DNA of 64,000 bases from Xanthomonas cissicola (GTDB lineage: Bacteria > Pseudomonadota > Gammaproteobacteria > Xanthomonadales > Xanthomonadaceae). The position numbers were made by a program, and so were the translations under genes. Shown piece after piece: positions 63,242 to 64,000 of this stretch (the first letter of the stretch is position 1; the number at the start of each line of letters is the position of its first letter). Below the pieces are notes generated by a model. The model had not been told where the DNA came from, searched no databases, and worked only from the letters and a program-made list of their open reading frames with translations. The stretch covers positions 1 through 64,000 of the forward strand of contig NZ_VZPL01000018.1 in NCBI RefSeq assembly GCF_008801575.1, written 5' to 3'.

Positions 63242-64000
63242 ATGACCCGCACCGCACTCGTCACCACCGCCCTGCCCTACGCCAATGGGCCGCTGCATCT
63301 CGGCCACCTGGTCGGCTACATCCAGGCCGACATCTGGGTGCGTGCGCGCCGGTTGCGCGGCGACAAGACCTGGTTCGTCTGCGCCGACGACACCCACGGC
63401 ACGCCGATCATGCTCGCCGCCGAAAAGGCCGGAGTGACCCCGGAGGCGTTCATCGCCAACATCCAGGCCAGCCACGAGCGCGATTTCGCGGCGTTCGGCG
63501 TGACCTTCGACCACTACGATTCGACCAATTCGCCGGTCAATCGCGAGCTCACCGAAGCCTTCTACGCCAAGCTGGAGGCCGCCGGCCATATCAGCCGGCG
63601 CTCGGTGGCGCAGTTCTACGATACGGCCAAGGGCATGTTCCTGCCGGACCGTTACATCAAGGGCATCTGCCCCAACTGCGGCAGCCCCGACCAGTACGGC
63701 GACAACTGCGAAGTGTGCGGCGCCACCTATGCGCCGACCGAGCTGAAGGAACCGAAGTCGGTGATTTCAGGCGCCACCCCGGAACTGCGCGATTCGGAGC
63801 ATTTCTTCTTCGAAGTGGGCCATTTCGACGGATTTTTGCGCGAGTGGCTTGCCGGCGATGTGGCGCTTCCCGGGGTAAAGGCCAAGCTCAAGGAATGGCT
63901 GGACGCCGAGGGCGGCCTGCGCGCCTGGGACATCTCGCGCGATGCGCCGTATTTCGGCTTCCAGATTCCCGGCCAGCCGGGCAAGTATTTCTACGTGTGG
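63242..64000 (+). CDS. metG: Methionyl-tRNA synthetase, N-terminal part
   Basis: The enzyme charges tRNA-Met. The window holds the first 253 codons; the frame runs off the right edge without a stop. [24 protein letters not shown] contains the class I HIGH-type motif as [17 protein letters not shown] is the methionine pocket region. [20 protein letters not shown] is a four-cysteine zinc knuckle, so it is the long, zinc-binding type. [14 protein letters not shown] leads into the connective domain. ATG 63242 lacks a clear Shine-Dalgarno sequence. The KMSKS motif lies outside the window. Confidence 0.96.
   Translation, partial: MTRTALVTTALPYANGPLHLGHLVGYIQADIWVRARRLRGDKTWFVCADDTHGTPIMLAAEKAGVTPEAFIANIQASHERDFAAFGVTFDHYDSTNSPVNRELTEAFYAKLEAAGHISRRSVAQFYDTAKGMFLPDRYIKGICPNCGSPDQYGDNCEVCGATYAPTELKEPKSVISGATPELRDSEHFFFEVGHFDGFLREWLAGDVALPGVKAKLKEWLDAEGGLRAWDISRDAPYFGFQIPGQPGKYFYVW

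Overview
The window is chromosomal DNA of a Xanthomonas-type gammaproteobacterium. It is GC-rich, most long coding regions are vertical housekeeping genes, and the gene order glnD–map–rpsB–tsf–pyrH–frr–uppS–cdsA–dxr–rseP–bamA–lpxD–fabZ–lpxA–lpxB–rnhB–dnaE–accA follows the gammaproteobacterial order. A SCPU/Csu-type fimbrial operon, an intracellular PHB depolymerase, an alginate-export-family porin and a characteristic intergenic repeat (GGGAATCGGGAATGG and its complement) also fit Xanthomonas. The genus call is an inference from these traits; I could not run a comparison.

Layout. 1-230: the end of an IS5-type insertion sequence. 536-4172: a siderophore-type TonB receptor with a Fur-box-like site and a beta-helix protein. 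4240-12753 (minus strand): asnB, dapE, a Spx/YffB-like reductase, dapD, glnD and map, joining asparagine and lysine/diaminopimelate synthesis to PII nitrogen signalling. 13071-18876: a chaperone-usher fimbrial operon inserted between map and rpsB, which are adjacent in many relatives. 19258-40785: translation factors (rpsB, tsf, frr), pyrH, an HDOD-GGDEF protein, then isoprenoid, phospholipid, outer-membrane and lipid A genes (uppS, cdsA, dxr, rseP, bamA, lpxD, fabZ, lpxA, lpxB), followed by rnhB, dnaE and accA. Several genes join by ATGA overlaps. The place where relatives carry skp, between bamA and lpxD, holds a 63-residue secreted-peptide gene on the opposite strand.

40843-57655 is a looser set: a TPR membrane protein, a hypothetical, HemJ, a methyltransferase, PHB depolymerase, a PadR regulator with its sensor-like membrane partner, a porin, a membrane-anchored hypothetical, DUF502, a queuosine-precursor transporter, a DUF885 metallopeptidase and the S-methylmethionine pair mmuM-mmuP. 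At 57266-62296 two neighbouring genes look broken: a YaeR-like VOC gene with an in-frame TGA, and an ABC ATPase with a one-base frameshift just after its start. They precede an intact giant fusion of an ABC permease with an M1-type peptidase. The window ends with a DUF2147 protein and the 5' part of metG.

The most unusual thread is the repeat family. Complementary G-rich and C-rich arms flank a 30-134 base centre and sit directly after stop codons or at gene starts. In two places they are translated: at the N terminus of LpxB, and across the lpxB-rnhB junction. At metG the C-rich arm has become an eight-unit 7-bp tandem array ending six bases before a likely promoter.
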